Shown piece by piece: positions 39,951-49,224 of a stretch of 64,000 nucleotides of DNA. The number at the start of each line of letters is the position of its first letter. The stretch's first letter is position 1. This stretch comes from Nakamurella alba (GTDB lineage Bacteria; Actinomycetota; Actinomycetes; Mycobacteriales; Nakamurellaceae). Location: contig NZ_WLYK01000001.1 in the NCBI RefSeq assembly GCF_009707545.1, forward strand, positions 1,860,001 through 1,924,000, read 5' to 3'. Position numbers and translations under genes: made by a program. Below the pieces are notes generated by a model. That model was not told the origin of the DNA and searched no databases. It saw only the letters and a program-made list of their open reading frames with translations.

Positions 39951-40327
39951 CGGTAGGTCGCGGCGAGCGAGTCGGGCGCGCAGGCCAGCCAACCGTCGAC
40001 GATCGCCTCCCGCAGTGCGGGCTTCGTGATGGCATCGAGCCGGAGCAGGACCGCGGCGTAGTTGTCGAAGTGCGGGATGGTGAAGAAGACGCCGGGACCG
40101 GCCGCGATGATCGCCTCCTTCTCGTGCAGGTCGGCCGTGGTGATCGCGAGAATCGGTCCGGAGGGCGGGGTCTCGTCGCCGAAGCGCTTCAGGTCGGCCT
40201 TGCTGAACGGCCGCTCCCAGGCGAACACCTTGCGGCGCACCGCCCATGACCGGTGGCCGTAACGGGTGGTCTCCTCGACCTCGGGCAGCGCCGACGCCAG
40301 CGCGGTGGCGTCCTCCAGGGTGGCCAT
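39938..40327 (-). CDS. MmcQ/YjbR-family protein
   Basis: A 129-residue member of the CyaY-like-fold MmcQ/YjbR family, sometimes described as DNA-binding. Seen: ALPEVEETTRYGHRSWAVRRKVFAWERP near the N-terminus and VDGWLACAPDSLAATY near the C-terminus. Biochemical role unknown. It is divergent from the antiporter gene, with 132 bp between starts. Confidence 0.88.
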   Translation of the reverse strand: MATLEDATALASALPEVEETTRYGHRSWAVRRKVFAWERPFSKADLKRFGDETPPSGPILAITTADLHEKEAIIAAGPGVFFTIPHFDNYAAVLLRLDAITKPALREAIVDGWLACAPDSLAATYRDRS

Positions 40328-40459
40328 ACCGCACCCTAAGCCGTCTTCCGGGCGCCGGGTAGGGTCTGCGCCGACAGCCGACGGTCGACACGAACGCGCT
40401 GACAGCTACCTGACAGCCGATGCCAGGCGGATGTCAGCGGGAGTCGGGAGGGTGGGTCC

Positions 40460-42109
40460 ATGACTGCACTGGTGATCGCCGTGGCCGGCCTGCTCGTGGT
40501 CGCCGGGGCGACCGCCCTGGCCCCGCGGCTGCGCATCGCCGCGCCGTTGATCCTGGTGCTGCTCGGCATCGGGGTGAGCTTCCTGCCGTTCGTCCCCGCG
40601 GTCGAGATCGACCCGGAATGGATCCTCGCCGGCGTGCTGCCGCCGCTGCTGTACTCGGCGTCGGTGTCCATGCCCAGCATGAACTTCCGCCGCGAGTTCC
40701 CGCCGATCGCCAGCCTGTCGGTGGTGCTGGTGGTGCTGTCCGCGGTCGGCCTGGGCGCCTTCTTCCACTGGGTGATCCCCGGCCTGGACCTCTGGTGGGG
40801 CATCGCGCTGGGCGCGATCATCAGCCCTACCGACGCGGTGGCGACCTCGATCGTCAAGAAGCTGGGCGTCTCCGGGCGGGTGGTGTCGGTCCTGGAAGGC
40901 GAAAGCCTGCTCAACGACGCCACCGCCCTGGTGATGCTGCGCACCGCGGTCGCCGCCACCGCCGCGTCCATCTCGTTCTGGGGCGCGTTCGGGCAGTTCC
41001 TCTACTCGGTGGCGATCGCGGTCGCCCTCGGCATCCTCGTCGGCCAGTTGAACCTGCTGCTCCGGGCGCGGGTCACCGACGCGACGGTCAACACCGTGCT
41101 GTCCTTCACCGTCCCGTTCCTGGCGTCCGTCCCGGCCGAGCTGCTGGAGGCGTCCGGCCTGGTCGCCGCGGTGATCGCGGGGCTGGTCACCGGCTACGGT
41201 GCGGCCCGGAAGCTGCCGCCGCGCCACCGGTTGTCGGACAACCAGAACTGGCGCGTGATCGAGATGGTGCTGGAGGGCGCCATCTTCCTGGTGATGGGCC
41301 TGGAGCTGGCCGGACTGCTGGCCGATGTGGAGGCCGAGCACGCCGGCATCGGCCGCGCAGCGGTGATCGCCGCCTGCGCGCTGGCGCTGACCGTGCTGAT
41401 CCGGGCCGTGTGGACGGTGCCGCTGCTGCTCGGCCTGCGGCGCCGGGCCCGCCGCAGCGTCCGGCTCAAACCGCGGCTGGACGCGTTGCAGGAGCGCTTC
41501 GACAAGAACGACGCCGACGGGGATGCCGCCGACACCGAGTGGCTCACCCGGGGGCAGCGACCGGCGCCGAGCCCGGTCCGGGTGGAGCGGTTCCGGACCC
41601 GGATCCGCCGCGGGCTGGCCGACATCGACTACCTGCTGGCCCGGCCGATGGGGTGGCGGGACGGCGGGATCCTGATCTGGGCCGGGATGCGCGGCGCCGT
41701 CACCCTGGCCGCCGCGCAGACGCTGCCGGAGGACACGCCGCAGCGGCCGTTCCTGGTGTTGATCGCATTCATGGTGGCCACCGGGTCGCTGCTGGTCCAG
41801 GGCGGCACCCTGGGCTGGGTGGTCGGCCGGCTGCGGCAGGACGCGGACGCCGACAGCCGGGCAGAGACGGACCGGCAGCGCGGGGAGGTGGTCGACCTGC
41901 TGCGGCGGGTGGCCGGTGACGTACAGGCGGAGCACCCCGACGTCGACATCCGGACGGTCTGGACGACGGTGCTGGACGCGCAGCGGGCGGCCCTGCTCGA
42001 CGCCCGGGATGACGGGATCTACGACGCCGAGGTGCTGCGCAGCGCCCTGCTCAGTCTGGACGCCGACCAGATCAGCATCGAACTGCGTGGCGGTGGCGAG
42101 GACTTCTGA
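40460..42109 (+). CDS. CPA1-family Na+(K+)/H+ antiporter
   Basis: A 549-residue cation/proton exchanger of the NhaP/NhaG type with about 11 membrane helices over residues 1-410. Seen: APLILVLLGIGVSFLP, the ion-binding region IISPTDAVATSIVKKLGVSGRVVSVLEGESLLNDATALV, and GMRGAVTLAAAQTLP. A hydrophilic loop lies at about 335-385. The C-terminal 90 residues are cytoplasmic and acidic. A role in pH and sodium balance is expected, and the nearby Kup transporter shares the cation theme. Confidence 0.93.
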   Translation: MTALVIAVAGLLVVAGATALAPRLRIAAPLILVLLGIGVSFLPFVPAVEIDPEWILAGVLPPLLYSASVSMPSMNFRREFPPIASLSVVLVVLSAVGLGAFFHWVIPGLDLWWGIALGAIISPTDAVATSIVKKLGVSGRVVSVLEGESLLNDATALVMLRTAVAATAASISFWGAFGQFLYSVAIAVALGILVGQLNLLLRARVTDATVNTVLSFTVPFLASVPAELLEASGLVAAVIAGLVTGYGAARKLPPRHRLSDNQNWRVIEMVLEGAIFLVMGLELAGLLADVEAEHAGIGRAAVIAACALALTVLIRAVWTVPLLLGLRRRARRSVRLKPRLDALQERFDKNDADGDAADTEWLTRGQRPAPSPVRVERFRTRIRRGLADIDYLLARPMGWRDGGILIWAGMRGAVTLAAAQTLPEDTPQRPFLVLIAFMVATGSLLVQGGTLGWVVGRLRQDADADSRAETDRQRGEVVDLLRRVAGDVQAEHPDVDIRTVWTTVLDAQRAALLDARDDGIYDAEVLRSALLSLDADQISIELRGGGEDF

Positions 42110-42172
42110 CCGCGCCGGTCGGACGCCACCGGCCACCGGTGAACCCGGCCGGCCCCGCACCTCCGACGAACG

Positions 42173-42913
42173 TCAGACCCGTTGTGCGACCACGATGATC
42201 GACGGTCGGTCCGGCGACACCGGCCCGAGATCCCAGCCGCCGTACTGCTCCAGCACGCGGAACCCGTGCTGCTGCAGCATGTCCCGGATCTCCCCGTCGG
42301 TCCGGAAGCGCAGTGTCGTGCGATCCGTGCGCAGCACGGTGCCGTCCGTGTCGCACGTCGACTCGGTGAAGTCGACGAGCACGCCGTCGCCGACCGGGGT
42401 CACCGCCTGCACCCTGTGCTCGATGCGCAGTGCGCGACCGGCGTCGTCGACGACATCGGTGGCGTGCTCGGGGGTCCAGCCCAGCCAGGCCCGGGCTTCC
42501 GGGTTGCGGGAGTCGAACACCAGGCGGCCGGCCGGTCGTAGGGCCCGCTGCCACGCCACGAGCGAGGACGACAGCACGTCGTCGGTCACCAGGCACTGGA
42601 AGGCGTTGCCCGCCATGGTGACCAGATCGACCGCGCCGACCAGATCCAGGTCCGCGGCGGTGCTGCGCCGCCACTCGACGGCGGGCTGCCGGGCGGACGC
42701 CACCGCCACCGCGGCGGCGTCGGGGTCGGCGCCGATCAACCGGCCGGTGTGCCCGTCACGCCGCGCCCGATCGAGCAGAGCCCCGCTGCCGCAACCGATG
42801 TCGAGGGCAGCACGAGCAGCCATGACCTCGGCCAGGTAGAAGTCGTCGCCCGGCCACCAGGGGTTCAGCAGGTCGTAGAGCTCGGCCGCCTGCGCATCGG
42901 AGTACCCGGTCAC
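42173..42913 (-). CDS. SAM-dependent methyltransferase
   Basis: Class I methyltransferase, 246 residues. Motif I ALDIGCGSGALLDRARRDGHTGRLIGADPD, then VDLVTMAGNAFQCL and ALRPAGRLVFDSRNP. Typical of a small-molecule methyltransferase subgroup. Its GTG start overlaps the kup stop by four bases (42910-42913), so it is translated from the kup transcript. Substrate unknown. Confidence 0.87.
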   Translation of the reverse strand: MTGYSDAQAAELYDLLNPWWPGDDFYLAEVMAARAALDIGCGSGALLDRARRDGHTGRLIGADPDAAAVAVASARQPAVEWRRSTAADLDLVGAVDLVTMAGNAFQCLVTDDVLSSSLVAWQRALRPAGRLVFDSRNPEARAWLGWTPEHATDVVDDAGRALRIEHRVQAVTPVGDGVLVDFTESTCDTDGTVLRTDRTTLRFRTDGEIRDMLQQHGFRVLEQYGGWDLGPVSPDRPSIIVVAQRV

Positions 42914-45003
42914 AGGTCGATCCGCGAGCCCATCACGACGGTCCGGTCCTCCGGCAGCTTGAAGGCCAGGGCCGGGCTGGCCGCGTTGTGCGCCAGGCCG
43001 ACGAAGATCCGCTTACGCCAGCGCGCCATACCGGGTGCCCGGCCGCGTTCGATGGCCGCGCGGGACAGGAAGTACATCGCCGTGTCCGGGTCGAAGTCGA
43101 GCTCGTCGCTACGGCCGACCGCCATCCGCAGCATGCCCGGGATGTCCTGCGCGTCCTGGAATCCCACCCGCAGCTCCAGGTGCACGATGCCGTCGTCGGT
43201 GTAGCCGAGGTCGTCGACGGTGATCCGTTCGTCCGGAGGGATGTGCGGCACGTTCTCGGTCCGGATGGACACCACCACGACGTGCTGGTGCAGCACCCTG
43301 TTGAACACGGTGTTGGCTTTCAGCGCCAGCGGTGTGGTCGTCTTCGTCGGGTGCGGGAACACCGCGGTACCGGGAGATCTCGGCAGCGGATGCTGCCGGA
43401 TGTGCTCGACGAAGTCCGCCAAGCTGCCTTCAGCCTGCTCGCGCCGGGTGGTGATCAGCAGCCGGCCCTTGTGCCAGGTGAGCATGACGGTCACCACGAC
43501 CACGGCGACCAGCAGCGGCAGCCAGCCGCCGTGCACCACCTTGGTGAGGTTGGCGGCGAAGAAGGTGAGCTCGGTGCCGCCGAACACGATGCCCAGCACC
43601 ACGATCCACCACAGCGGCCAGTGCCAGGCGCTACGGGCGAGCACCAGGAACAGGGTGGTGGTGAGCAGGAGTGTCCCGGTGACGGCGAGGCCGTAGGCGG
43701 TGGCCAGGCTGCTGGACGACTCGAAGGCCAGCATCAGCACCAGCACGCCGGCGAACAGCAGCCAGTTCACCGCCGGGACGTAGATCTGGCCGGACTCCTT
43801 CTCCGAGGTCTGGTGCACCCGCAGCTGCGGCAGGTAACCCAGCCGCACCGCCTGCTTGGAGACCGAGAAGGCACCGGAGATGACCGCCTGGGAGGCGATC
43901 ACCGTCGCGAAGGTGGCGAGCACGACCAGCGGCAGCCGGGCCCAGCCGGGAGCCAGCAGGTAGAACGGGTTCTCGATGGACGCCGGGTCGTGCAGGATCA
44001 GTGCGCCCTGACCCATGTAGTTGACCACCAGCGCCGGGAAGACCAGGCAGAACCAGGACGTCCGGATCGGGCGCCGGCCGAAGTGCCCCATGTCCGCGTA
44101 CAGCGCCTCCGCACCGGTGATCGACAGCACCACGGCGCCCATCGCGATGAACGCGGTGAACGGGTGATCGGCGACGAAATCGACGATGTGGGTGGGGGAG
44201 AGCGCCCGGAGGATGCCCGGGTGCTCGATCACCTGCGGCAGACCGGTGACGATGAGCACCACGAACCAGATGATCATGACCGGGCCGAACAGCCGGCCGA
44301 TCTTGTGCGTGCCGAGCCGCTGCACCAGGAACAGCACCACGACGATCGCCACACCCACCGGGAGCACCAGGTCGGCGGCGCCCGGGTCGACCACCTCCAG
44401 TCCCTCGACCGCCGAGAGCACCGAGATGGCGGGGGTGATCAGGCTGTCGCCGTAGAACAGGGACGCGCCGAGCACCCCGAGCACGATGGCCGCGGCGGCC
44501 ACCCGGCTGCGGCCGCCCAGCTTGGACCGGACCAGCGCGGCCAGCGCCATGATGCCGCCCTCGCCGTCGTTGTCGGCGCGCAGCACGAACGCCACGTACT
44601 TGACCGAGACGATCAGCGTGATCGACCAGAAGACGAGTGACACGACGCCGTAGACGTCCGACTCGGTCGGCCGGACCGCGCCGTCGTCGATGGAGAAGAT
44701 CGTCTGCATCGCGTACAGCGGGCTGGTGCCGATGTCGCCGAACACCACGCCGATGGCGCCCAGGGCGAGCCCGGCCAGGCCGGCCTTCTTCGCGTTCGCC
44801 CGCCCGATGGGCACCCCGGCGGCCGGGACCGTGGTCGCCGGCGCGGTCGGTGAGCTCGTGGCCGAGGGTGCGGCCGACGGATCCCGGCCGGGTGCCGCCG
44901 CGGCCGGCGGGGTGCGGTCGGCCGTGACGGGATCGCTGCCGCTGTCCGCAGGCCGGTCTGGGGACTGCGGCTCCCCCGGAGTGCTCATGCACGCAGTGTG
45001 CAT
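42910..45003 (-). CDS. kup: Low-affinity potassium transporter Kup
   Basis: KUP/HAK/KT-type K+:H+ symporter, 697 residues counting the upstream ATG (692 from the second ATG at 44988). A Pro/Ala/Thr-rich N-terminal tail of about 65 residues precedes the first helix: LALGAIGVVFGDIGTSPLYAM. Then GGIMALAALVRSKL, SLFYGDSLITPAISVLSAVEG, GHFGRRPIRTSWF and a C-terminal cytoplasmic domain of about 170 residues. No ribosome site precedes either ATG, and both lie in an inverted repeat. Potassium uptake at the membrane, possibly linked to osmotic or pH stress. Confidence 0.95.
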   Translation of the reverse strand: MHTACMSTPGEPQSPDRPADSGSDPVTADRTPPAAAAPGRDPSAAPSATSSPTAPATTVPAAGVPIGRANAKKAGLAGLALGAIGVVFGDIGTSPLYAMQTIFSIDDGAVRPTESDVYGVVSLVFWSITLIVSVKYVAFVLRADNDGEGGIMALAALVRSKLGGRSRVAAAAIVLGVLGASLFYGDSLITPAISVLSAVEGLEVVDPGAADLVLPVGVAIVVVLFLVQRLGTHKIGRLFGPVMIIWFVVLIVTGLPQVIEHPGILRALSPTHIVDFVADHPFTAFIAMGAVVLSITGAEALYADMGHFGRRPIRTSWFCLVFPALVVNYMGQGALILHDPASIENPFYLLAPGWARLPLVVLATFATVIASQAVISGAFSVSKQAVRLGYLPQLRVHQTSEKESGQIYVPAVNWLLFAGVLVLMLAFESSSSLATAYGLAVTGTLLLTTTLFLVLARSAWHWPLWWIVVLGIVFGGTELTFFAANLTKVVHGGWLPLLVAVVVVTVMLTWHKGRLLITTRREQAEGSLADFVEHIRQHPLPRSPGTAVFPHPTKTTTPLALKANTVFNRVLHQHVVVVSIRTENVPHIPPDERITVDDLGYTDDGIVHLELRVGFQDAQDIPGMLRMAVGRSDELDFDPDTAMYFLSRAAIERGRAPGMARWRKRIFVGLAHNAASPALAFKLPEDRTVVMGSRIDL

Positions 45004-45005
45004 GA
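44985..45005 (-). promoter_or_regulatory. Inverted repeat covering the kup start codons
   Basis: TCATGCAC-N5-GTGCATGA, perfect 8-bp arms, contains both possible kup ATG codons, at 45003 and 44988. It could be a repressor operator or an mRNA hairpin hiding the start. Confidence 0.55.
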
Positions 45006-45240
45006 TTGATCACGCTCTTTCGACGCGCCGGGCGGGCGGGTGGGTGATGTGCACCGGCCGGTCAGCCGCTGTTCGGGGGCTGATGGGTCATCCGCACGGC
45101 CGCTCCCGGCGCATCCGATCGCACTCGTGCATCTCCGTCCGGTTGTCGGACCACGACCGGCGGGGTCGCCCCGGCCTGGCGGGCCGGAATCCCGGGGCGC
45201 GGGCGAGCGGGGTGTCAGGGGGCTGTGCCAGGGTCGGGTC

Positions 45241-45894
45241 ATGGAGAAACTGAGCAAGGACCAGATCGCCGCGGCCGGGCTCGCGGACTGGCGGTCGCTG
45301 GCGCAGGGCCTGCACGCACGGTTCCGGATCCCGGACTTTACGGTGGGAGCGCAGTTCGTCACCGCCGTCGCCGCCCTGGCCGAGGAACGGAACCACCACC
45401 CCGATCTGCGGATGACCTACGGGGTGATCGATGTGCGGGTGGTCACCCACGAGGCCGGGCAGTGGGTCACCGACCTCGACACCGAGCTCGCCGCCCGGAT
45501 CAGCGAGACCGCCGCCGGTCTGGGCCTGGCCGCCGACCCGGCGGCCGTGGTGCAGCTCGAACTCGCGCTGGACTCCGCCGACGCCGCCGGGCTGGGTCCG
45601 TTCTGGTCGGCCCTGCTCACCGGGGCGCCGGACAACACCGTCTTCGACAGCGTGTTCGACCCGACCGGGCGGGTGCCGGCGATGTGGTTCCAGGAGACCG
45701 ACAGCACCGCCCCGGACCGGCAGCGCTGGCACTTCGACCTCTGGGTGGCGCCGGAGGAGGCCGACGGCCGGATCGCCGCCGCGCTGGCGGTGGGTGGATC
45801 GGTGGTCGACGACTCCGAGGCGCCGTCGTTCACCGTGCTGGCCGACTCCGACGGCAACCGGGTCTGCGTCTGCACCTCGCTCGACCGCGACTGA
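45241..45894 (+). CDS. Pterin-4a-carbinolamine dehydratase fused to a glyoxalase-like domain
   Basis: Residues 1-90 are PCD/DCoH: LSKDQIAAAGLADWRSLAQGLHARFRIPDF and the active-site motif EERNHHPDLRMTYGVIDVRV with paired His. Residues about 105-217 are a VOC-type domain: VVQLELALDSADAAGLGPFWSALL, WHFDLWVAPEEADGRIAAAL, FTVLADSDGNRVCVCT. The fused arrangement occurs in several actinomycetes. PCD dehydrates 4a-hydroxy-tetrahydropterin; the attached domain's role is unknown. ATG at 45241 by homology. Confidence 0.88.
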   Translation: MEKLSKDQIAAAGLADWRSLAQGLHARFRIPDFTVGAQFVTAVAALAEERNHHPDLRMTYGVIDVRVVTHEAGQWVTDLDTELAARISETAAGLGLAADPAAVVQLELALDSADAAGLGPFWSALLTGAPDNTVFDSVFDPTGRVPAMWFQETDSTAPDRQRWHFDLWVAPEEADGRIAAALAVGGSVVDDSEAPSFTVLADSDGNRVCVCTSLDRD

Positions 45895-45898
45895 GAGG

Positions 45899-45949
45899 CG
45901 CTCCGTTCGGCTCGGTGCACGTTCCGGCTCGTTGCACGTTCCTCAGTGC
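45899..45949 (-). repeat. Repeats copied from the galM 3' end
   Basis: On the minus strand, GTGCACTGAGGAAC (last codon, stop, and following bases) is followed by GTGCAACGAGCCGGAAC and GTGCACCGAGCCGAAC. Three units lie end to end from the galM stop into the short convergent gap. Confidence 0.75.
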
Positions 45950-47016
45950 ACCCCGAATCGGTACTCGGTGCGCTGCGTGTAGATCTGCCCCGGTCGCAGC
46001 AGCACCGACGGGAAGTGGTCGTGGTGCACCGCGTCCGGGAATCCCTGTGCCTCCAGGCAGAACGCGTCGCCCTGCCGCAGCAGGCCGGTGCGCGCACGGA
46101 TCGTGCCGTCGAGCATGCCGCCGCTGTAGAACTGCAGCGCGGGCTGGTCGGTGACGACGGTGAGGGTCCGACCGGTCACCGGTTCCACGACCCGGGCGGC
46201 CACGGCCGAGCCGTCCCGCAGGACGAATGCGTGGTCGTAGCCGCGGCCGGCGACCAGCTGCGGGTCCGGTGCGCGCCACCGCGCACCGACGGCGATCGGG
46301 GTCCGCAGGTCGAACGCGGTGCCGGCGACCGGGGCGAGCTCGCCGGTGGGCAGCAGTCCGGCGCCGACCGGCAGATAGGCGTCCGCCGCGATGTCGACGA
46401 GGTGGCGGTCGACCGATCCGCCGGTGCCGGTCAGGTTGAAGTAGGTGTGGTTGGTCAGGTTCACCGGCGTCGGCGCGGTGGTGGTCGCGGTGTAGTCGAT
46501 CACCAGGTCCGCACCGTGCACCCGCAGCGCCACCTGCACGTCCAGCTCGCCGGGGAAACCCATGTCGCCGTCGGGGGACCGCAGCCGCAGCACCGCCCCG
46601 AGATCATCGTGGGACTCGAGATCCCAGACATGCTGGGAGAAGCCGTCCGGACCGCCGTGCAAGGCCGCCGCCGGTTCGTTGCACGGCACCATGACCTCGG
46701 TGCCGTCGACGGAGAACCGGCCGCTGCGGATCCGGTTCGCGACCCGGCCGATCGTCGCCCCCTGGAAGGAGGCGTCGGACAGCCAGCCCTCGGCGTCGTC
46801 GAAGCCGACGGCCACCTCTCCGGGCATGCCGTCGCGATCCGGCACCCGGATCGAGGCGATCCGCGCGCCGTACCGCATGACCCCGACCTGCAGTCGCGGA
46901 CCGCCGAACTCCAGGATCTCGCAGTCCCGCACATCCGGCACGCGGCCGGCCGCAGGGGTCGCTGATGTCGCAGGGGTCGCTGATGTCGCAGGGGTCGCTG
47001 GGTCCACCGGTGTCAC
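45943..47016 (-). CDS. galM: Aldose 1-epimerase (galactose mutarotase)
   Basis: Interconverts anomers of aldoses, here probably L-arabinose entering AraA; 357 residues. Seen: [27 protein letters not shown] with substrate Arg, [12 protein letters not shown] with the catalytic His, and [12 protein letters not shown] with the catalytic Glu. The N-terminal ~24 residues are Ala/Thr/Pro repeats ([16 protein letters not shown]), encoded by an 18-bp tandem repeat. The GTG overlaps the araA stop by four bases (GTGA). Confidence 0.92.
   Translation of the reverse strand: MTPVDPATPATSATPATSATPAAGRVPDVRDCEILEFGGPRLQVGVMRYGARIASIRVPDRDGMPGEVAVGFDDAEGWLSDASFQGATIGRVANRIRSGRFSVDGTEVMVPCNEPAAALHGGPDGFSQHVWDLESHDDLGAVLRLRSPDGDMGFPGELDVQVALRVHGADLVIDYTATTTAPTPVNLTNHTYFNLTGTGGSVDRHLVDIAADAYLPVGAGLLPTGELAPVAGTAFDLRTPIAVGARWRAPDPQLVAGRGYDHAFVLRDGSAVAARVVEPVTGRTLTVVTDQPALQFYSGGMLDGTIRARTGLLRQGDAFCLEAQGFPDAVHHDHFPSVLLRPGQIYTQRTEYRFGVH
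46952..47005 (-). repeat. 18-bp in-frame repeat in the galM N-terminus
   Basis: Three 18-bp units (46952-46969, 46970-46987 and 46988-47005, the last diverged) based on GCAGGGGTCGCTGATGTC add hexapeptides to the N-terminus without changing the frame. The length is likely to vary between strains. Confidence 0.75.
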
Positions 47017-48515
47017 AGGCCGGCGGCGATCCGGTGGTAGACCTGGTTCCACCGCACCTCCTTGACGAACGCACGCGGGGTGGTGGCGGCGTCGATGACC
47101 AGCAGTTCCGTACCGAGGATGTCGGCGAGGTCCTCCAGCTCCTCGACGCCCAGCGCGGAGGACAGCACCGTGTGGTGCGGCCCACCGGCGGTCAGCCAGC
47201 ACTCGGCGGAGGTGGCCAGTGACGGCTCCGGTTCCCAGACAGCCCGCGCCACCGGCAGTTTCGGCAGCGGCTCGTCCGGCGGGATCACCCGGACCGTGTT
47301 GGCCACCAGGCGGAACCGGTCGCCGACGTCGCAGATGCCCATCACCACCGCCGGTCCCGGCGCGGCGTCGAACACCAGCCGGACCGGATCCTCCCGGTCC
47401 CCGATGCCCAACGGGTGGATCTCCACCCGCGGTCGCCCGACGGCGATGCTGGGACACACCTCGAGCATGTGCGCGCCGAGGATCTTCCCGTTCCCGGGGC
47501 CCAGGTCGTAGGTGTAGTCCTCCATGAAGGAGGTGCCGCCCTGCAGGCCGACGGCCATCGCCTTGAGCGTGTGCAGCACCACCGAGGTCTTCCAGTCGCC
47601 CTCGCCGCCGAACCCGTAACCGTCGGCCATCAGCCGCTGCACGGCCAGGCCCGGCAGTTGGCGCAGCCCGCCCAGATCCTCGAAGTTGGTGGTGAAGGCG
47701 CCGAATCCGCCGTCGGTGAGGAACCTGCGCAGACCGGCCTCGATCCGCGCGGCGTAGCGCAGCGAGTCGTGGCGGTCGGCCCCGGGCAGCAGCTCGGGTG
47801 CGACGTCGTAGACGTCGAGGTACTCCGTGATCAGCTTGTCGATCTCGTCGTCCGGCACGGCGTCGACCACCTCGACCAACTCGTTCACGCCGTAGGTGTT
47901 CACCGAGACACCGAAACGCAGCTGGGCCTCGACCTTGTCGCCCTCGGTGACCGCGACATCCCGCATGTTGTCGCCGAACCGCGCGAGCTTCAACGACCGT
48001 ACCGCGGCCGCACCGACGGCGGCCCGCTGCCAGGCGCCCACCCGGCGACGGACGACAGGGTCGCCGACGTGTCCGGCCACGGTCTTGCGGGTGACACCCA
48101 GCCGGGTCTGGATGTAGCCGACCTCCCGGTCCCCGTGCGCGGCCTGGTTGAGATTCATGAAGTCCATGTCGATCTCGGCCCACGGGATGCCGACGTTCGC
48201 CTGGGTGTGCAGGTGCAGCAGCGGTTTGCGCAGCGCGTCGAACCCGGCGATCCACATCTTGGCGGGGGAGAAGGTGTGCATCCAGATGATCACCCCGGCA
48301 CAGTTGTCGTCGGAGTTCGCCTCGATCATCACCCGTCGGATGGCGGCGGCATCCGTGAGGACCGGCTTCCAGACCACCGGGACCGGCAGCTCCGGACCGC
48401 TGTCCAGCTCGGCCGCGATGGCCGCGGACTGGGTGGCCACCTGCTCGAGCGCCTCCGGCCCGTACAGGCCCTGACTGCCGGTGAGGAACCAGGTCTCGCG
48501 CGTCGGCGTCGTCAT
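47013..48515 (-). CDS. araA: L-arabinose isomerase
   Basis: Converts L-arabinose to L-ribulose; 500 residues, the family length. Seen: [17 protein letters not shown] at the N-terminus, [39 protein letters not shown] and [32 protein letters not shown] with metal-site residues. Fourth step-gene in the order lacI-araB-araD-araA-galM. It begins four bases after the araD stop. Confidence 0.98.
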   Translation of the reverse strand: MTTPTRETWFLTGSQGLYGPEALEQVATQSAAIAAELDSGPELPVPVVWKPVLTDAAAIRRVMIEANSDDNCAGVIIWMHTFSPAKMWIAGFDALRKPLLHLHTQANVGIPWAEIDMDFMNLNQAAHGDREVGYIQTRLGVTRKTVAGHVGDPVVRRRVGAWQRAAVGAAAVRSLKLARFGDNMRDVAVTEGDKVEAQLRFGVSVNTYGVNELVEVVDAVPDDEIDKLITEYLDVYDVAPELLPGADRHDSLRYAARIEAGLRRFLTDGGFGAFTTNFEDLGGLRQLPGLAVQRLMADGYGFGGEGDWKTSVVLHTLKAMAVGLQGGTSFMEDYTYDLGPGNGKILGAHMLEVCPSIAVGRPRVEIHPLGIGDREDPVRLVFDAAPGPAVVMGICDVGDRFRLVANTVRVIPPDEPLPKLPVARAVWEPEPSLATSAECWLTAGGPHHTVLSSALGVEELEDLADILGTELLVIDAATTPRAFVKEVRWNQVYHRIAAGL

Positions 48516-48519
48516 CTTC

Positions 48520-49224
48520 TCACACGTCCTTCCCGGGGCCGGCGGGACCGGGCTGCCCGTACACGTTCTGGTATCTGGCGAAGAGGGAGTCGATCTTGTC
48601 CTGCGGGATGGGTGCCGGGTCGCCGAGCTGCATCGCCATGTACACCGAGCGGCAGACGTCCTCGCACATGACGGCGGCCTTGACCGCCTCCCGGGCGTCC
48701 CGGCCGATGGTGAACGGGCCGTGGTTGGCCATCAGCACCGCCCGGGACCTGCTGTGCCGCAACGTCTCCACGATGCCCCGGCCGATGGAGTCGTCGCCGA
48801 TCAGCGCGAACGGGCCGATCGGGATCTCGCCGCCGAACTCGTCGGCCATCATGGTCAGCACGCAGGGCACCGGCCGGCCGAGCGCCGCCCAGGCGCAGGC
48901 GTAAGTGGAGTGGGTGTGCACCACCCCGCCCACTTCCGGCAGGTGCCGGTACACGTAGGCGTGGGCGTCGGTGTCCGACGACGGGCTGCGGGTGCCCTCG
49001 ACCAGCCGGCCGTCGAAGTCGGTGACCACCATGGATTCCGGGGTCAGCTCGTCGTAGGACACCCCGGACGGCTTGATCACCAACAGCTCCCGGCCCGGCA
49101 CCCGGGCCGAGACGTTGCCCGCGGTCCAGATCACCAACTGGTTGCGGGTCAGCTCCGCGTGCAGGTCGGCGACCTGCGCGCGCAGCAGCGCGATGGTGTC
49201 CCGCACCTCCGAGACCACGGTCAT
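48520..49224 (-). CDS. araD: L-ribulose-5-phosphate 4-epimerase
   Basis: Class II aldolase-fold zinc enzyme converting L-ribulose 5-phosphate to D-xylulose 5-phosphate; 234 residues. Zinc-binding His pair in [18 protein letters not shown], phosphate-binding WTAGNVSAR and [11 protein letters not shown], and [13 protein letters not shown] with the third His. The ATG overlaps the araB stop (ATGA), giving translational coupling. Confidence 0.96.
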   Translation of the reverse strand: MTVVSEVRDTIALLRAQVADLHAELTRNQLVIWTAGNVSARVPGRELLVIKPSGVSYDELTPESMVVTDFDGRLVEGTRSPSSDTDAHAYVYRHLPEVGGVVHTHSTYACAWAALGRPVPCVLTMMADEFGGEIPIGPFALIGDDSIGRGIVETLRHSRSRAVLMANHGPFTIGRDAREAVKAAVMCEDVCRSVYMAMQLGDPAPIPQDKIDSLFARYQNVYGQPGPAGPGKDV

